Source of the DNA: an uncultured Ruminococcus sp.
GTDB lineage: Bacteria > Bacillota > Clostridia > Oscillospirales > Ruminococcaceae
Assembly (NCBI GenBank): GCA_947627275.1
Contig: CANQVK010000004.1
Span: 1-64,000, forward strand
Reading direction: 5' to 3'
DNA length: 64,000 nucleotides
Below are positions 16,974 through 26,396 of this stretch, one piece after another. The notes beneath the pieces were generated by a model. The model was not told the origin of the DNA. It did no database searches and saw only the letters and a list, made by a program, of their open reading frames with translations. Position numbers and translations under genes: made by a program. How positions within the stretch are numbered: the stretch's first letter is position 1; every line of letters begins with the position of its first letter.

Positions 16974-18023
16974 TTATGCAGGCATTGCGTTAATGACCGT
17001 CAGCGCCAAGAGAACTATCGTAAGAAGTATGGTGACGGGTGCGGTGAAGTAAACGGCAAGCTTTTTCTTTTCCGACACCTCGGGGCATACGGGGTCAATA
17101 TGAAAGCTTTCCTTGTGCATTACTATTTCCAGAATAAACAGTATCAGACCAGCTGCTATAAGTCCCATTACAAGAAAACCTGCGCACATTAAGATAATAA
17201 ATGCTCCCAAGTTATCCATGATAACGTCAATGTTGCCGTTCTGCATTTCTTCGAGATCAATGTTTCCTATGAAAAGCGACGTTATTCCGCCGATCGTATT
17301 GATCGTAAAGTGTACGATAAGGGACGGGATAATAGATTTGGTTTTAAGTACCATAAATGCCGAGAAAATGCCCATTACAGCCGCAAATGGTATCTGTGGG
17401 TAGTTTGCGTGAAGAAGTCCGAAGAAAATTCCCGTTGAAATGGCAGCCGACCATGTGCCGTAGCGTTTGGCGTTGCCCAGCAATGCGCCTCGCATAAGTA
17501 TTTCCTCAAAAATAGGAGCTAAAAGCGTTATACTTACTATATTGGCGAATTTGGACAAAAAGGTATCGTCCGCCGAAAAATCCGTTTGATTAAGCTCTAT
17601 TCCCGTTAATGATTGCAGCAGATTAAAAAATAAAGTCGATGCGATGCTTGTGCCATATGTGAACGCTATGGTTATCAGGACCCATTTTAATACCCACCAT
17701 AGCGACTGTTCAGGTTTGCGGAACAGTGAGCCTATCTTTTCGGTCGTTCGTCCCGAGGGCGTTTTTTTGTAGATAAAGATCGCCAGAGGTACGCCCACAA
17801 AATATTGAAACATCATTCCAGCCAAAAAAGTTGCGCTGTCGTAAAGCTGAGAATCCTTATCAATAAATTGTCCCATTACCAAGCGAACAAGATAGCTTCC
17901 GCCTATCATACATATCAGGAAAATGAAAAGCATCATTGAGTTTCCGTTTGATGATTTTCTCATCGTTTTTGACGAGTATGCAGAGCTTTCGGTATTTTCC
18001 GCAATTGTGTTTTCCGTGTACAT
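16974..18023 (-). CDS. CPBP-family intramembrane metalloprotease
   Basis: This protein of about 349 residues with about eight membrane segments belongs to the CAAX-processing/bacteriocin-protection (Abi) family. The three catalytic motifs are present: EEILMRG (EExxxR), FFGLLHA (FxxxH) and VHFTINT (HxxxN). It should cleave a substrate within the membrane; members have been linked to bacteriocin immunity and protein processing. I place the start at the ATG at 18023 because GGGGAT lies just upstream; an in-frame ATG at 18035 is also possible. No bacteriocin gene is visible nearby. Confidence 0.88.
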   Translation of the reverse strand: MYTENTIAENTESSAYSSKTMRKSSNGNSMMLFIFLICMIGGSYLVRLVMGQFIDKDSQLYDSATFLAGMMFQYFVGVPLAIFIYKKTPSGRTTEKIGSLFRKPEQSLWWVLKWVLITIAFTYGTSIASTLFFNLLQSLTGIELNQTDFSADDTFLSKFANIVSITLLAPIFEEILMRGALLGNAKRYGTWSAAISTGIFFGLLHANYPQIPFAAVMGIFSAFMVLKTKSIIPSLIVHFTINTIGGITSLFIGNIDLEEMQNGNIDVIMDNLGAFIILMCAGFLVMGLIAAGLILFILEIVMHKESFHIDPVCPEVSEKKKLAVYFTAPVTILLTIVLLALTVINAMPA

Positions 18024-18080
18024 TATGATCCCCATTTCATAAAAATTATTTTAAATCTGTATATTAAATTGCATAACAAT

Positions 18081-18740
18081 TTACTTTTTCATTTCCGACA
18101 GTTCCTTTTTTAATCCGTCTACCTCCGCCTGAAGTCTGCATAATTCAAGGGACACGGGGTCGGGAATGTGTATCTGGTCGATGTCCTGAGTTACTTTGCG
18201 TTCGCTGACCTTTTCACCCTTACGGCGTACAACTCTTGCGGGAACTCCCACAGCCGTGCAGTCGTCGGGAATTGCGTTGAGAACTACGGCATTCGCCGCT
18301 ATTTTCACATTATTTCCCACCGTAAAAGGACCGAGGACTTTTGCGCCGGCTCCGACAAGAACGTTGTTGCCAAGCGTTGGATGACGTTTGCCCTTGTCCT
18401 TGCCCGTACCGCCGAGAGTAACTCCCTGATAGAGCAGGCAGTTATCGCCTATTACAGCCGTTTCGCCGATAACAACGCCCATTCCGTGGTCTATGAAAAG
18501 TCCCTTGCCAATGACTGCACCGGGGTGTATTTCAATTCCTGTTTTGTTTCTTGCATGTTGAGAAATTATTCTTGCCAAGGTGAAATATTTTCTCTTATAC
18601 AGCCAATGAGCTAAACGGTATGAGCGGATAGCTTTAAGCGTAGGATAGGTCAGCAGTATTTCAGCTGCATTCCTTGCCGCAGGGTCGCTTTGGCGGATAA
18701 GCTCTATATCCCGCCTTATTGTTTTAAAAATTTCAAACAA
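18081..18740 (-). CDS. cysE: Serine O-acetyltransferase
   Basis: This 219-residue enzyme transfers acetyl from acetyl-CoA to serine, giving the O-acetylserine used for cysteine synthesis. The left-handed beta-helix hexapeptide repeats run from about residue 70 to 165; DHGMGVVIGET carries the catalytic Asp-His region and GKRHPTLG the second active-site segment. It is the short form without the long N-terminal domain, as in other Firmicutes. The start is TTG at 18740 with GGGAGG 6 bases upstream. A hairpin element (18767-18924) sits immediately upstream, between the gene and any promoter. Confidence 0.95.
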   Translation of the reverse strand: MFEIFKTIRRDIELIRQSDPAARNAAEILLTYPTLKAIRSYRLAHWLYKRKYFTLARIISQHARNKTGIEIHPGAVIGKGLFIDHGMGVVIGETAVIGDNCLLYQGVTLGGTGKDKGKRHPTLGNNVLVGAGAKVLGPFTVGNNVKIAANAVVLNAIPDDCTAVGVPARVVRRKGEKVSERKVTQDIDQIHIPDPVSLELCRLQAEVDGLKKELSEMKK

Positions 18741-18766
18741 AGGTTACCTCCCGATATTTATTATAC

Positions 18767-18924
18767 GGCAACCTCTAAAAACCTCTTTTGACAAAAATCA
18801 GCTATGCTCGGCATTTGCTGCGTCACACCATCTTGGAGTACGGCAGTACGCCTTCGAGGACTTTCCCTGCGACTGCCGTATCTATCTGATTTTTGCTTAA
18901 CCAAACAGGTTTTTAGAGGTTGCC
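18767..18924. mobile_element. MITE-like hairpin element, copy 2
   Basis: This 158-bp copy begins GGCAACCTCTAAAAACC and ends with the complement GGTTTTTAGAGGTTGCC. Inner arms carry CAAAAATCAG and CTGATTTTTG. The centre (about 18810-18880) differs from copy 1 but resembles copy 3 in its right part (GGACTTTCCCTGCGACTG). Unlike the other copies it is not flanked by TTAA. Confidence 0.75.
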
Positions 18925-19114
18925 ATATCGTAATATTCACAGAACTTTTAACTTAAATTTACAGCGCATTTTTATATTATATGCAAAATAAATTTTATTC
19001 TCTATTGCGCAATTCACTTTTATCTTAACCGGAACCGCTGTATGCTTGATCGTGCAACGCAGCACAGGGCAAATCAGACAAGCAGAAACGTGTAACTTAT
19101 TTCTCTATGATTCC
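18925..19114. other. Intergenic region between cysE and the U32-like gene
   Basis: AT-rich sequence without a reading frame I would support. On the minus strand a TATAAT-like box at about 18974-18979 could drive cysE through the hairpin element, but no good -35 box is seen. Confidence 0.4.
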
Positions 19115-20053
19115 TTAATTAAATTTAAGCGCGCCGCTGTTTTCCATGGCTTTCAGGAGGGTGAAGCGAGCTTCGTCACGGTATTCGGGCTTTGCCATGT
19201 AGTACATGTAAGTCTCGGCGATATTCAGGTGACTTGATGTGCGTCCCTCTATTTTGAACTGTTCAAAGCCCATAGGCACGTATTTTTCCCATATATCGTC
19301 GGGAGAAATATGCGTGCGGAGGTTTCTTATTTCAAACACTCCTCTTTGAGAATAGGGACAGTCGCGGAAATGCTGAGGATCGAATTTAGACGGGTCAAAG
19401 GGCAGATTCGGGTATTTTTTGATATGCTCGTTATATGCTATCTGCTGAACGCCGATAGAGTGATAATGCTCTGAGCGGCGAGGGCAGTTAGGTTCGCAGC
19501 AGGCGTTTACAAGAAGCTCGCAGTCCTTTTTGCGCGGGAGCGTTGAAAGCACCTCGAAATTGTTATTGAAATCGTAGTCAACAACGACTATGCTGTAGTC
19601 CTTTTCAAGCTCGTCTTTAAGCTTGTCGGGGTCGTTTATGCGTTTGCATGTGGAGCTGGTGAGCTTGTACTTGGGGAAATTCCGTCTGATATAGTTCTCC
19701 AGAAGCGGCGACATGACGATAGCCTCGTTAAGACCGTTGTCCGCAAGAGTGAGTATCATGTTGCAGAAAGGGTCGCTGAGGTGTTTTTTCTCCAGAGCAG
19801 GATTGGTAAAGGTAAAGCGAAGCGGTATTCCTCTGTCGTTGAACGACTTTATGACCTGCTTGACGAAGGCACGGTCGCATACGCCGCCCTGCGTGCGTCC
19901 GCCGTTCCATATCGCAGGGGGAAATACGCCGTAGAATGAGGCAATTTCCACGCCCTCACGGAAAAATTCGGGGCGGTTTTGCAGCATATCCGCAAATAAT
20001 AAATTCAGCTTGAACCGCCCTGCAAAATCGGGCAGATGAAAACGTACTCTCAT
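19115..20053 (-). CDS. Peptidase U32-like iron-sulfur protein
   Basis: The 312-residue protein resembles the U32 peptidase/UbiU group in its closing half: the cysteine cluster NACCEPNCPRRSEHY near residue 190, CPYSQRG near 235 and the FKIEGR motif near 270 are typical, and these cysteines usually bind an iron-sulfur cluster. The N-terminal half is TIM-barrel-like. U32 members take part in tRNA or cofactor hydroxylation or protein turnover; the specific role here is unknown. AAAAGGAGA precedes the ATG. It lies downstream of hydE, separated by a repeat. Confidence 0.6.
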   Translation of the reverse strand: MRVRFHLPDFAGRFKLNLLFADMLQNRPEFFREGVEIASFYGVFPPAIWNGGRTQGGVCDRAFVKQVIKSFNDRGIPLRFTFTNPALEKKHLSDPFCNMILTLADNGLNEAIVMSPLLENYIRRNFPKYKLTSSTCKRINDPDKLKDELEKDYSIVVVDYDFNNNFEVLSTLPRKKDCELLVNACCEPNCPRRSEHYHSIGVQQIAYNEHIKKYPNLPFDPSKFDPQHFRDCPYSQRGVFEIRNLRTHISPDDIWEKYVPMGFEQFKIEGRTSSHLNIAETYMYYMAKPEYRDEARFTLLKAMENSGALKFN

Positions 20054-20088
20054 AAAAATCTCCTTTTATCAGTTATCAATTTACTGTT

Positions 20089-20311
20089 TACAACTTAAGA
20101 GGGTTTTGTTCCCTGTACTTTCTGTTAAAGACGTAACTCTTGGTGTCCATTCTCGTGAATTGGACTGTGAAAATCATGGAGACTATCAGTATTTAGTTAA
20201 TTTTTGGATTTACACAGTCCAATTCACGACAACAGAGATTCCAAAGGGGTCACCCCTTTGGCAGGGGGTGTGGGGGACAGAGTTCCCCGCTAAAGTTGTA
20301 AATAGTGATCG
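20089..20311. repeat. CCAAAGGG repeat with a 17-bp inverted-repeat insert
   Basis: The region starts TTTACAACTTAAG and ends GCTAAAGTTGTAAAT, the usual ends of this family. A perfect 21-bp palindrome of the CCAAAGGGG type lies at 20241-20261. Unique to this copy, CGTGAATTGGACTGTG (within 20153-20169) is repeated inverted at 20213-20229 with 43 bases between. There is no gene. Confidence 0.6.
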
Positions 20312-21349
20312 TCAATCAACAAAATCTCCTCTTTCGTCGGCGACCTCATAGCCTGCCCGTTCGATTTCGGCTTTAAGCAGGGCAAGTCCCTCTGCCGCTT
20401 CGCCGCCTGTGATGAGCTTGTTGTCGTAAAGATTGTACTTTCGGCGTACTTCCTTCGGCGAAAGATTCGGCATAATAACGTTGCAGCCTGTTTTAAGACC
20501 CAGAGTTCTGCCGTTTTCCGCAATAGTTCCGAGGGCTGTCGTGGCAGGAAGAAGAACTCTCGGGAACATCAGCCGAAGTATGCCCAGAAGTCGCAGGGTA
20601 AGCTCCGCCGTACCTCCTTTTTCGTTTTTGAAGGGAGTGTCCTTGTGAGGGATAAAAGGGCCTATCCCTATCATATGGGGCTGTAATTCCTGCAAAAAAC
20701 GAATATCCGAGATAAGGTCGTCCGTTGTCTGATACGGTGCGCCTACCATAAATCCCGAGCCGGTCTGAAAGCCAGTCTCTATTAAATTATACAGGCAATT
20801 CTTGCGGTTGTCAAGACTCATTTCGGCAGGGTGGAGCTTTTGATACAATTTTTCGTCCGCAGCTTCATGTCTAAGAAGATAACGGTCGGCGCCTGCCGCT
20901 TTCATTTTTCTGTATCCGACCGCTGAACGCTCGCCGATGGACAGGGTTATGGCGCAGTCGGGATATTTTTTGCGTATTTCCGATATAATGCCGCAGATAT
21001 GCTCATCGGTGAAAAAAACGTCCTCGCCGCCCTGCATAACAAACGTTCTGAATCCCAATTTATAGCCGTTTTCAGCGCATTCCATTATTTGGATGCGGTC
21101 AAGGCGGTAACGTTCGGCAGATTTATTGCTTCGTCTTATGCCGCAGTACAGGCAGTCGTTTTTGCAGTATGAGGAAATTTCTATAAGTCCTCGGAGAAAC
21201 ACTTTTTTTCCGTAGTATTTTCTGCGGACTTCGTCTGCCCGTTTCGCAAGATGTGCGGAGACTTCGGCGGAATCGTCCTCGATAAGACCCTTTAATTCCT
21301 CATCTGTCAGATCGCCTGTATGGTAAAGCTTTTCAATCAAATTTATCAA
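20312..21349 (-). CDS. hydE: [FeFe]-hydrogenase maturation radical SAM enzyme HydE
   Basis: This 345-residue radical SAM enzyme helps build the diiron H-cluster of FeFe hydrogenase. The cluster motif CKNDCLYCG (CxxxCxxC) is near residue 62, followed by FVMQGGEDVFF, the IGERS segment and FIPHKDTPF near 235, typical of HydE as opposed to biotin synthase. The start is TTG at 21349, supported by GGAGG that ends in the preceding nadA stop region. hydF and hydG are not in the window. It implies hydrogen-producing fermentation. Confidence 0.9.
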   Translation of the reverse strand: MINLIEKLYHTGDLTDEELKGLIEDDSAEVSAHLAKRADEVRRKYYGKKVFLRGLIEISSYCKNDCLYCGIRRSNKSAERYRLDRIQIMECAENGYKLGFRTFVMQGGEDVFFTDEHICGIISEIRKKYPDCAITLSIGERSAVGYRKMKAAGADRYLLRHEAADEKLYQKLHPAEMSLDNRKNCLYNLIETGFQTGSGFMVGAPYQTTDDLISDIRFLQELQPHMIGIGPFIPHKDTPFKNEKGGTAELTLRLLGILRLMFPRVLLPATTALGTIAENGRTLGLKTGCNVIMPNLSPKEVRRKYNLYDNKLITGGEAAEGLALLKAEIERAGYEVADERGDFVD

Positions 21350-21357
21350 GGAACAGC

Positions 21358-22293
21358 TCAGCCTCCGAGTTCTATCATTTTATCAATACATTTGCGGGCT
21401 GAGGAGATCAGTTCATCGTCCATGAGTATTTCAAACGCTTCGCCGTTGGGGTCGCCCGAGATCGCCAACAGCGACAGATACACATCGGGAAGCGTTGTAA
21501 GCTTCATGTTGCGGCAGACGAGGTTTTTCGTCAGCGGATAGAACTTTTTGTCCGGGCAGTCGTACTGCAAATGCTCGGCTATGGAGTTTTCCGTGCCGAT
21601 GATAAATTCTTTGGCGTCTGATTTCTTGGCAAAGTCCATGATACCGCTTGTTGAACCCACATAGTCGGCAAGCTCGGTTATCTCGGGGCGGCATTCGGGA
21701 TGTACAAGGAAAAGAGCGTTGGGATGTTCAGCTTTAGCCTTTTTGACTTCTCCGACAGTTACCGCCGCATGGGTCGGACAGCCGCCCTGCAAAAGCTTTA
21801 TATCTTTTTCGGGTAGCTGCTTTTTCACCCAGCCGCCGAGATTGCAGTCGGGAATAAAAAGGATCTTGTCGGAATCGAGAGCCTTGACTATCCTGAGCGC
21901 ACTGGACGAGGTAACGCATACGTCGCATACGGTTTTCAAAGCGGCAGTCGTATTGATATAAGCAACTACTGTGCGGTCAGGGTCGGACGCCTTTATCTGA
22001 GCGATCATATCCTTATCCATCTGCTCAGCCATAGGACAGCCTGCATCTTTGTTGGCGAGGTAAACATGCTTTTCGGGAGAGAGCATTTTAGCGGTTTCAG
22101 CCATAAAATGCACTCCGCAGAAAAGGATATTATCCGCATTGGTGTGAGCCGCATCTACGCTAAGCTTGTAGCTGTCGCCTGTAAAATCAGCTATCTCAAC
22201 TATTTCGCGCGCCTGATAGCTGTGGGCGAGAACGGCGGTGTTGGTTTTCTTTTTAAGCTCAATGACTTTTTCCTGTAATTCTTTTATGGTCAT
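21358..22293 (-). CDS. nadA: Quinolinate synthase
   Basis: The 311-residue iron-sulfur enzyme condenses iminoaspartate with dihydroxyacetone phosphate to quinolinate, the first ring of NAD. The three cluster cysteines are in CGVHFMAETAK, GGCPTHAAV and HPECRPEI; AHSYQAREIVEIADFTGDSYKLS starts the fold. It lies apart from nadC and nadB (44.5-46.9 kb), which act with it. AAAAGGAGA precedes the ATG; hydE follows 8 bases downstream on the same transcript. Confidence 0.95.
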   Translation of the reverse strand: MTIKELQEKVIELKKKTNTAVLAHSYQAREIVEIADFTGDSYKLSVDAAHTNADNILFCGVHFMAETAKMLSPEKHVYLANKDAGCPMAEQMDKDMIAQIKASDPDRTVVAYINTTAALKTVCDVCVTSSSALRIVKALDSDKILFIPDCNLGGWVKKQLPEKDIKLLQGGCPTHAAVTVGEVKKAKAEHPNALFLVHPECRPEITELADYVGSTSGIMDFAKKSDAKEFIIGTENSIAEHLQYDCPDKKFYPLTKNLVCRNMKLTTLPDVYLSLLAISGDPNGEAFEILMDDELISSARKCIDKMIELGG

Positions 22294-22345
22294 GACATTC
22301 TCCTTTTGGATTCAGGATTCTTTGGATATTTTGCAATAGCGGCGA

Positions 22346-22442
22346 GTATAACTAACATCAGGATTTCAAAGGGGACGGCGTCCCTTTGGTAGGGGCAGAG
22401 GGGACGGGGCGATAAGCCAAAGTCCCCCTGCTTAAGCTGTAG
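22346..22442. repeat. CCAAAGGG repeat between ridA and nadA
   Basis: AACTAACATCAGGATTTCAA leads into an imperfect palindrome (CAAAGGGGAC...GTCCCTTTG, 22367-22388), ending CTTAAGCTGTAGAC. It matches the repeat at 37790-37942. It lies just downstream of ridA on the minus strand, where its hairpin may help to end transcription. Confidence 0.6.
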
Positions 22443-22449
22443 ACAGTGG

Positions 22450-22827
22450 TTATAAAATCGTTTCGGCTATAACTTCCACTTCAACGAGCGCATTTTTGGG
22501 AAGTGTTTTAACGGCTACGCAGCTTCGTGCCGGAAGATTTTTGAAATACTTTCCGTAGATCTCATTAAATGCGGCGAAGTCATTCATATCCGCAAGAAAG
22601 CAGGTAGTCTTGACTGCTTTATCGAAGGAAGAACCTGCGGTTTCCAGAACGGCGGAAAGGTTGCGCATTACCTGCTCGGTCTGCTCCTCTACAGAGGCGG
22701 CTTCTATGGTGTTTGAAGCTGGATTTATTGCGATCTGTCCGCTGGTGTAGACCATTCCGTTTGAAATGACAGCCTGTGAATAAGGGCCTACAGCGGCAGG
22801 CGCTTTTTCGGTGTGAATTTTTATCAT
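22450..22827 (-). CDS. ridA: RidA-family enamine/imine deaminase
   Basis: This 125-residue protein hydrolyses reactive 2-aminoacrylate and 2-aminocrotonate intermediates. Family features are GPYSQAVISNGMVYTSGQIA, the GSSFDKAVKTTCFLADM strand and the arginine-bearing PARSCVAVKTLPKNALVEVE near residue 105. It follows ilvA by 28 bases on the same transcript, which fits: IlvA makes exactly the enamine that RidA clears. AGGAGG precedes the ATG. Confidence 0.95.
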   Translation of the reverse strand: MIKIHTEKAPAAVGPYSQAVISNGMVYTSGQIAINPASNTIEAASVEEQTEQVMRNLSAVLETAGSSFDKAVKTTCFLADMNDFAAFNEIYGKYFKNLPARSCVAVKTLPKNALVEVEVIAETIL

Positions 22828-22855
22828 AATTAAAACCTCCTATTGATAATGGGCG

Positions 22856-24055
22856 TTAATCGCCGGTAATTTTAAAGCCGTTTGATTTGAGTGCGTCCTT
22901 TATCTCCTCGATATGGGCGTAGTTGCGTGTTTCAAGGACTATTCTCAGGTAGCAGCCGTTTACAGCCGAACCCTCGTTGGCGCGTTCGTGATGAATGGAG
23001 ATAACATTTCCGCCAAGCTCGGCGATAATGCGTGAAACGTCCATAAGCTGCCCCGGCTTGTCGATAAGCTCGATGTTCAGTGTGCTGTTTCTGCCTGTCA
23101 TAAGCAGACCTCTCTTGATGACGCGGGAGAGTATAGTAACGTCAATATTTCCTCCCGAAAGCAGGCATACGGTCTTTTTCCCTTTGATAGGCACTTTATT
23201 GAACATTGCCGCAGCTACGGGAACAGCTCCTGCGCCCTCTGTTACAAGCTTCTGCTGTTCCATGAGAGCAAGGATAGCCGCTGAGATCTCATCGTCCGTG
23301 ACGGTAACGATCTCGTCCACATAATCAGAAACAAGCTTGTAAGTATTTTCGCCCGGTTCTTTAACTGCGATTCCGTCCGCAATGGTAGAAACGCTGTCGA
23401 GCTGTTCTATATGACCGTCACGCACGGAATTGTACATACTGGGTGCGCCCGTCGCCTGAACTCCGTAGATCTTGATCTTGGGGTTAAGGCTCTTGACAGC
23501 ATAGGCAACGCCCGAGATAAGTCCGCCGCCGCCGACAGGTACGATAACGGCGTCCATATCGGGTATCTGTTCGATAAGCTCCAAGCCGATAGTACCCTGT
23601 CCTGCAATAACGTTTTCGTCGTCGAACGGGTGAACGAACGTGTATCCATGTTCGTCACGCTGACGGAGAGCCTCGTTGTAGGCATCGTCGTATACGCCTT
23701 TTACAAGGCAGACCTCTGCGCCGTAGCTTTTTGTGGCTTCAACCTTGGATATGGGCGCGCCATCGGGGAGACAGATAATTGACCTTATACCGTTTTTGGC
23801 AGCCGCAAGAGCGACTCCCTGTGCGTGATTTCCGGCAGAGCATGCGATAACGCCCTTAGCCTTTTCCTCCTCTGAGAGACAGGACATCTTATAATAAGCG
23901 CCTCTTACCTTGAACGAGCCTGTAATTTGCAGATTCTCGGTTTTGAGCCATATATTTGATTCGGGATTGATTTTCGGCGCATGTATAACGTCCGTTTCTC
24001 TGATGACCTGTTTCAGAACATATTTTGCATGATAGATTTTATCAAGTGTCAGCAT
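22856..24055 (-). CDS. ilvA: Threonine ammonia-lyase with ACT domain
   Basis: The 399-residue PLP enzyme deaminates threonine to 2-oxobutanoate, the first committed step to isoleucine. The PLP lysine is in GSFKVRGAYYK, and the phosphate-binding glycines are in VPVGGGGLISG; SAGNHAQGVALAA and the LLSGGN motif are also present. A C-terminal ACT domain (about residues 325-399) should bind a regulatory amino acid. It is the shorter, single-ACT form. It sits at the tail of the branched-chain cluster with ridA. An inverted repeat (24080-24105) lies upstream. Confidence 0.95.
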   Translation of the reverse strand: MLTLDKIYHAKYVLKQVIRETDVIHAPKINPESNIWLKTENLQITGSFKVRGAYYKMSCLSEEEKAKGVIACSAGNHAQGVALAAAKNGIRSIICLPDGAPISKVEATKSYGAEVCLVKGVYDDAYNEALRQRDEHGYTFVHPFDDENVIAGQGTIGLELIEQIPDMDAVIVPVGGGGLISGVAYAVKSLNPKIKIYGVQATGAPSMYNSVRDGHIEQLDSVSTIADGIAVKEPGENTYKLVSDYVDEIVTVTDDEISAAILALMEQQKLVTEGAGAVPVAAAMFNKVPIKGKKTVCLLSGGNIDVTILSRVIKRGLLMTGRNSTLNIELIDKPGQLMDVSRIIAELGGNVISIHHERANEGSAVNGCYLRIVLETRNYAHIEEIKDALKSNGFKITGD

Positions 24056-24079
24056 TATAAAACCTCTTTTTTGATCACA

Positions 24080-24105
24080 GTCATAAATTTAATTAAGTTT
24101 ATGAC
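24080..24105 (-). promoter_or_regulatory. Inverted repeat upstream of ilvA
   Basis: GTCATAAA (24080-24087) and TTTATGAC (24098-24105) form a perfect 8-bp inverted repeat with a 10-base AT-rich centre. It may be an operator or a weak hairpin. Confidence 0.4.
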
Positions 24106-24111
24106 AGTAAT

Positions 24112-25311
24112 TTAATCGTTTATTGTTAATTGAGTTACAAATTGCTTTGCCGTTCTCGGCGAACGTCCGTTTCCGAAGGAGACAGCAAACTGCTCGGCTT
24201 TCATGGCAAGCTCGTCAAAGGACATGTCAATGCCGTGCGCCTTTGCAAGTTCGGCTGCAATAGCCGTGTAATCTTTCTTGTCGGGACGGCTGAAATTCAC
24301 ACGAAGTCCGAACCGTGCCGAAAGGGATAAAAGCTCCTGCATGGTGTCATTGCGGTGAACGTCGTCGCCCTCACGGTCTGAAAAACTCTCCTTGATAAGA
24401 TGACGGCGGTTGCTTGTCGCATATATTGCGATATTATCAGACCTTGCCGAAACTGAACCTTCTAAAACGGCTTTCAACGCGCCGAAGCAGTCCTCGCCCG
24501 ATGTAAAACTCAAATCGTCTATGAATATAATGAATTTCAGCGGATTTTCACTCAGTTCATCTATAATAACGGGAATATCCTTAAGCTGCTCCTTAGTTAT
24601 TTCCACAAGTCGCAGACCTCTGTCGGCAAATTCATTAACAACTGCCTTTACTGTAGACGATTTTCCCGTACCCGCATCGCCGTATAAAAGTACATTCTGA
24701 GCCTTTTTGCCGTCAATAAGTGCAAGCGTATTGTCGATCACGGACTGTCTCTCGCGCTCATATCCATAAAGTTCGGAAAGTTTCTGCTTGTCGGGAAATT
24801 TCACATGAACTATCTCTCCGCCGTTCATAGTGAACATGGTGTACTGAGCATACTGACCGTAGCCGTATCTGTGAACAAGTTTCAGTCGTTCAAGATAACT
24901 TCCCGCGATGTCAACAGGGGAAGTCGTCCATTTCGGCATGAAACCGTCATAATCAAGATTTTCCGTGAAATCGGCTGGAGTGAGTTCAGTAAGTTCCTGA
25001 AAGAATTGCAGTTCGTTTATAAGACATTCGGTCATTTCATGCGGAATCGTTTCGCCTTTTGCTGATTTTCTGATATAGAAATTATCGTTTTCAAGAATAA
25101 CTTTAAGAATATATCCGCTTAGATCAGTGTTTCCTGTTTCATACAGCGAATTTACGAGATCGCAGTAATATTCTATGAATTTTTCCGCATTATCTGTATC
25201 AGCCGAAAGAAGATACATTAGATCGCTTATGACTTTATCCTTGCCCGTCTCACGAAAAATAACTATTGAATTACGTCTCAGAGCGAGATCTTTAAATTTT
25301 TTACTCAGCAT
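24112..25311 (-). CDS. DUF815-family AAA+ ATPase
   Basis: The 399-residue protein has an N-terminal helical region (1-190) and a C-terminal AAA+ domain. Walker A is GDAGTGKSS, Walker [11 protein letters not shown], and sensor and arginine-finger regions follow ([14 protein letters not shown], then [16 protein letters not shown]). DUF815 proteins are widespread in Firmicutes, with no settled function. Its start overlaps the last codons of leuB by 7 bases, so it is translationally coupled to leucine synthesis, which is unexpected. An amino acid-related role is only a guess. Confidence 0.85.
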   Translation of the reverse strand: MLSKKFKDLALRRNSIVIFRETGKDKVISDLMYLLSADTDNAEKFIEYYCDLVNSLYETGNTDLSGYILKVILENDNFYIRKSAKGETIPHEMTECLINELQFFQELTELTPADFTENLDYDGFMPKWTTSPVDIAGSYLERLKLVHRYGYGQYAQYTMFTMNGGEIVHVKFPDKQKLSELYGYERERQSVIDNTLALIDGKKAQNVLLYGDAGTGKSSTVKAVVNEFADRGLRLVEITKEQLKDIPVIIDELSENPLKFIIFIDDLSFTSGEDCFGALKAVLEGSVSARSDNIAIYATSNRRHLIKESFSDREGDDVHRNDTMQELLSLSARFGLRVNFSRPDKKDYTAIAAELAKAHGIDMSFDELAMKAEQFAVSFGNGRSPRTAKQFVTQLTIND

Positions 25312-26381
25312 AAAGCCTCAAGAACCTTTTCAGTAATTTCGGTGCAGGTAAGGGGAGTACCCTCTGAACTGCCCATAAGGTCGGCAGTTCTCCAGCCGTC
25401 GTTCAGAACCTTGTCAACAGCCGTTTCGATAGCGTCCGCTTCATTGGAAAGACCGAAAGAGAATCGGAGCATCATAGCTCCCGAAAGGATAGTTGCGATA
25501 GGATTAGCCATATTTTTTCCTGCAATATCGGGCGCAGAGCCGTGAATAGGCTCGTACATTCCTCTTGTTGAAGCTCCTATTGATGCGCTTGCAAGCATTC
25601 CGATTGAACCTGTAATCTGTGAAGCTTCGTCGGAGAGAATATCGCCGAACATATTTGAAGTAACGATAACATCGAACTGACGTGGGTTGCGTACTAACTG
25701 CATAGCGGCGTTGTCAACGAACATGTCGCTGTATTCGACCTCGGGATACTCCTCGGCAAGACGGTGCATAGTCTTTCTCCAGAGTCGTGACGATTCAAGA
25801 ACGTTTGCCTTGTCAATGCTGCAAAGCTTCTTGTTACGCTTCATGGCGGAATCAAAGGCAACTCGTCCGATACGCTCTATCTCGGTAACGCTATAAGCCT
25901 CGGTATCGTAAGCCTCCTCGCCGTATTTGCCCTGTCTGTAGCCACGGTCTCCGAAGTAGATACCGCCTGTAAGTTCGCGGACAATCATCAAATCAAAACC
26001 GTCGCCGACGATCTCATCTTTAAGCGGAGAAGCGTTTCTCAGCGCAGGGTAAAGCTTTGCAGGACGTAAATTCGTATAAAGTCCCAAAGCTGTACGTATT
26101 CCCAGAAGCGCCTTTTCGGGACGGTTCTCGCCGGGCTGGTCGTCCCACTTAGGACCTCCTACAGCTCCGAGAAGTACGCTGTCGCTTGCAAGACAGCCGT
26201 CAACGGTTTTCTGTGGTAACGGCTTGCCGGTTGCGTCGATAGCGCATCCGCCGATAAGGTACGGTGTGAAATTGAATTTGTGACCGAATTTTTCAGCAGC
26301 TTTTTCAAGTACGGCAACAGCGCTGTCCACGATCTCAGGACCTATGCCGTCGCCTTTAAGAAGCGCTATATTAAATTCCAT
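25305..26381 (-). CDS. leuB: 3-isopropylmalate dehydrogenase
   Basis: The 358-residue NAD enzyme oxidatively decarboxylates 3-isopropylmalate to 2-oxoisocaproate in leucine synthesis. GDGIGPEI opens the fold; [13 protein letters not shown], the [13 protein letters not shown] helix, [25 protein letters not shown] and [13 protein letters not shown] are all intact. AAAAGGAGA precedes the ATG. It is preceded by a 136-residue unknown gene and overlaps the DUF815 ATPase downstream. Confidence 0.96.
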   Translation of the reverse strand: MEFNIALLKGDGIGPEIVDSAVAVLEKAAEKFGHKFNFTPYLIGGCAIDATGKPLPQKTVDGCLASDSVLLGAVGGPKWDDQPGENRPEKALLGIRTALGLYTNLRPAKLYPALRNASPLKDEIVGDGFDLMIVRELTGGIYFGDRGYRQGKYGEEAYDTEAYSVTEIERIGRVAFDSAMKRNKKLCSIDKANVLESSRLWRKTMHRLAEEYPEVEYSDMFVDNAAMQLVRNPRQFDVIVTSNMFGDILSDEASQITGSIGMLASASIGASTRGMYEPIHGSAPDIAGKNMANPIATILSGAMMLRFSFGLSNEADAIETAVDKVLNDGWRTADLMGSSEGTPLTCTEITEKVLEALC

Positions 26382-26396
26382 TTTTACTATCTCCTT

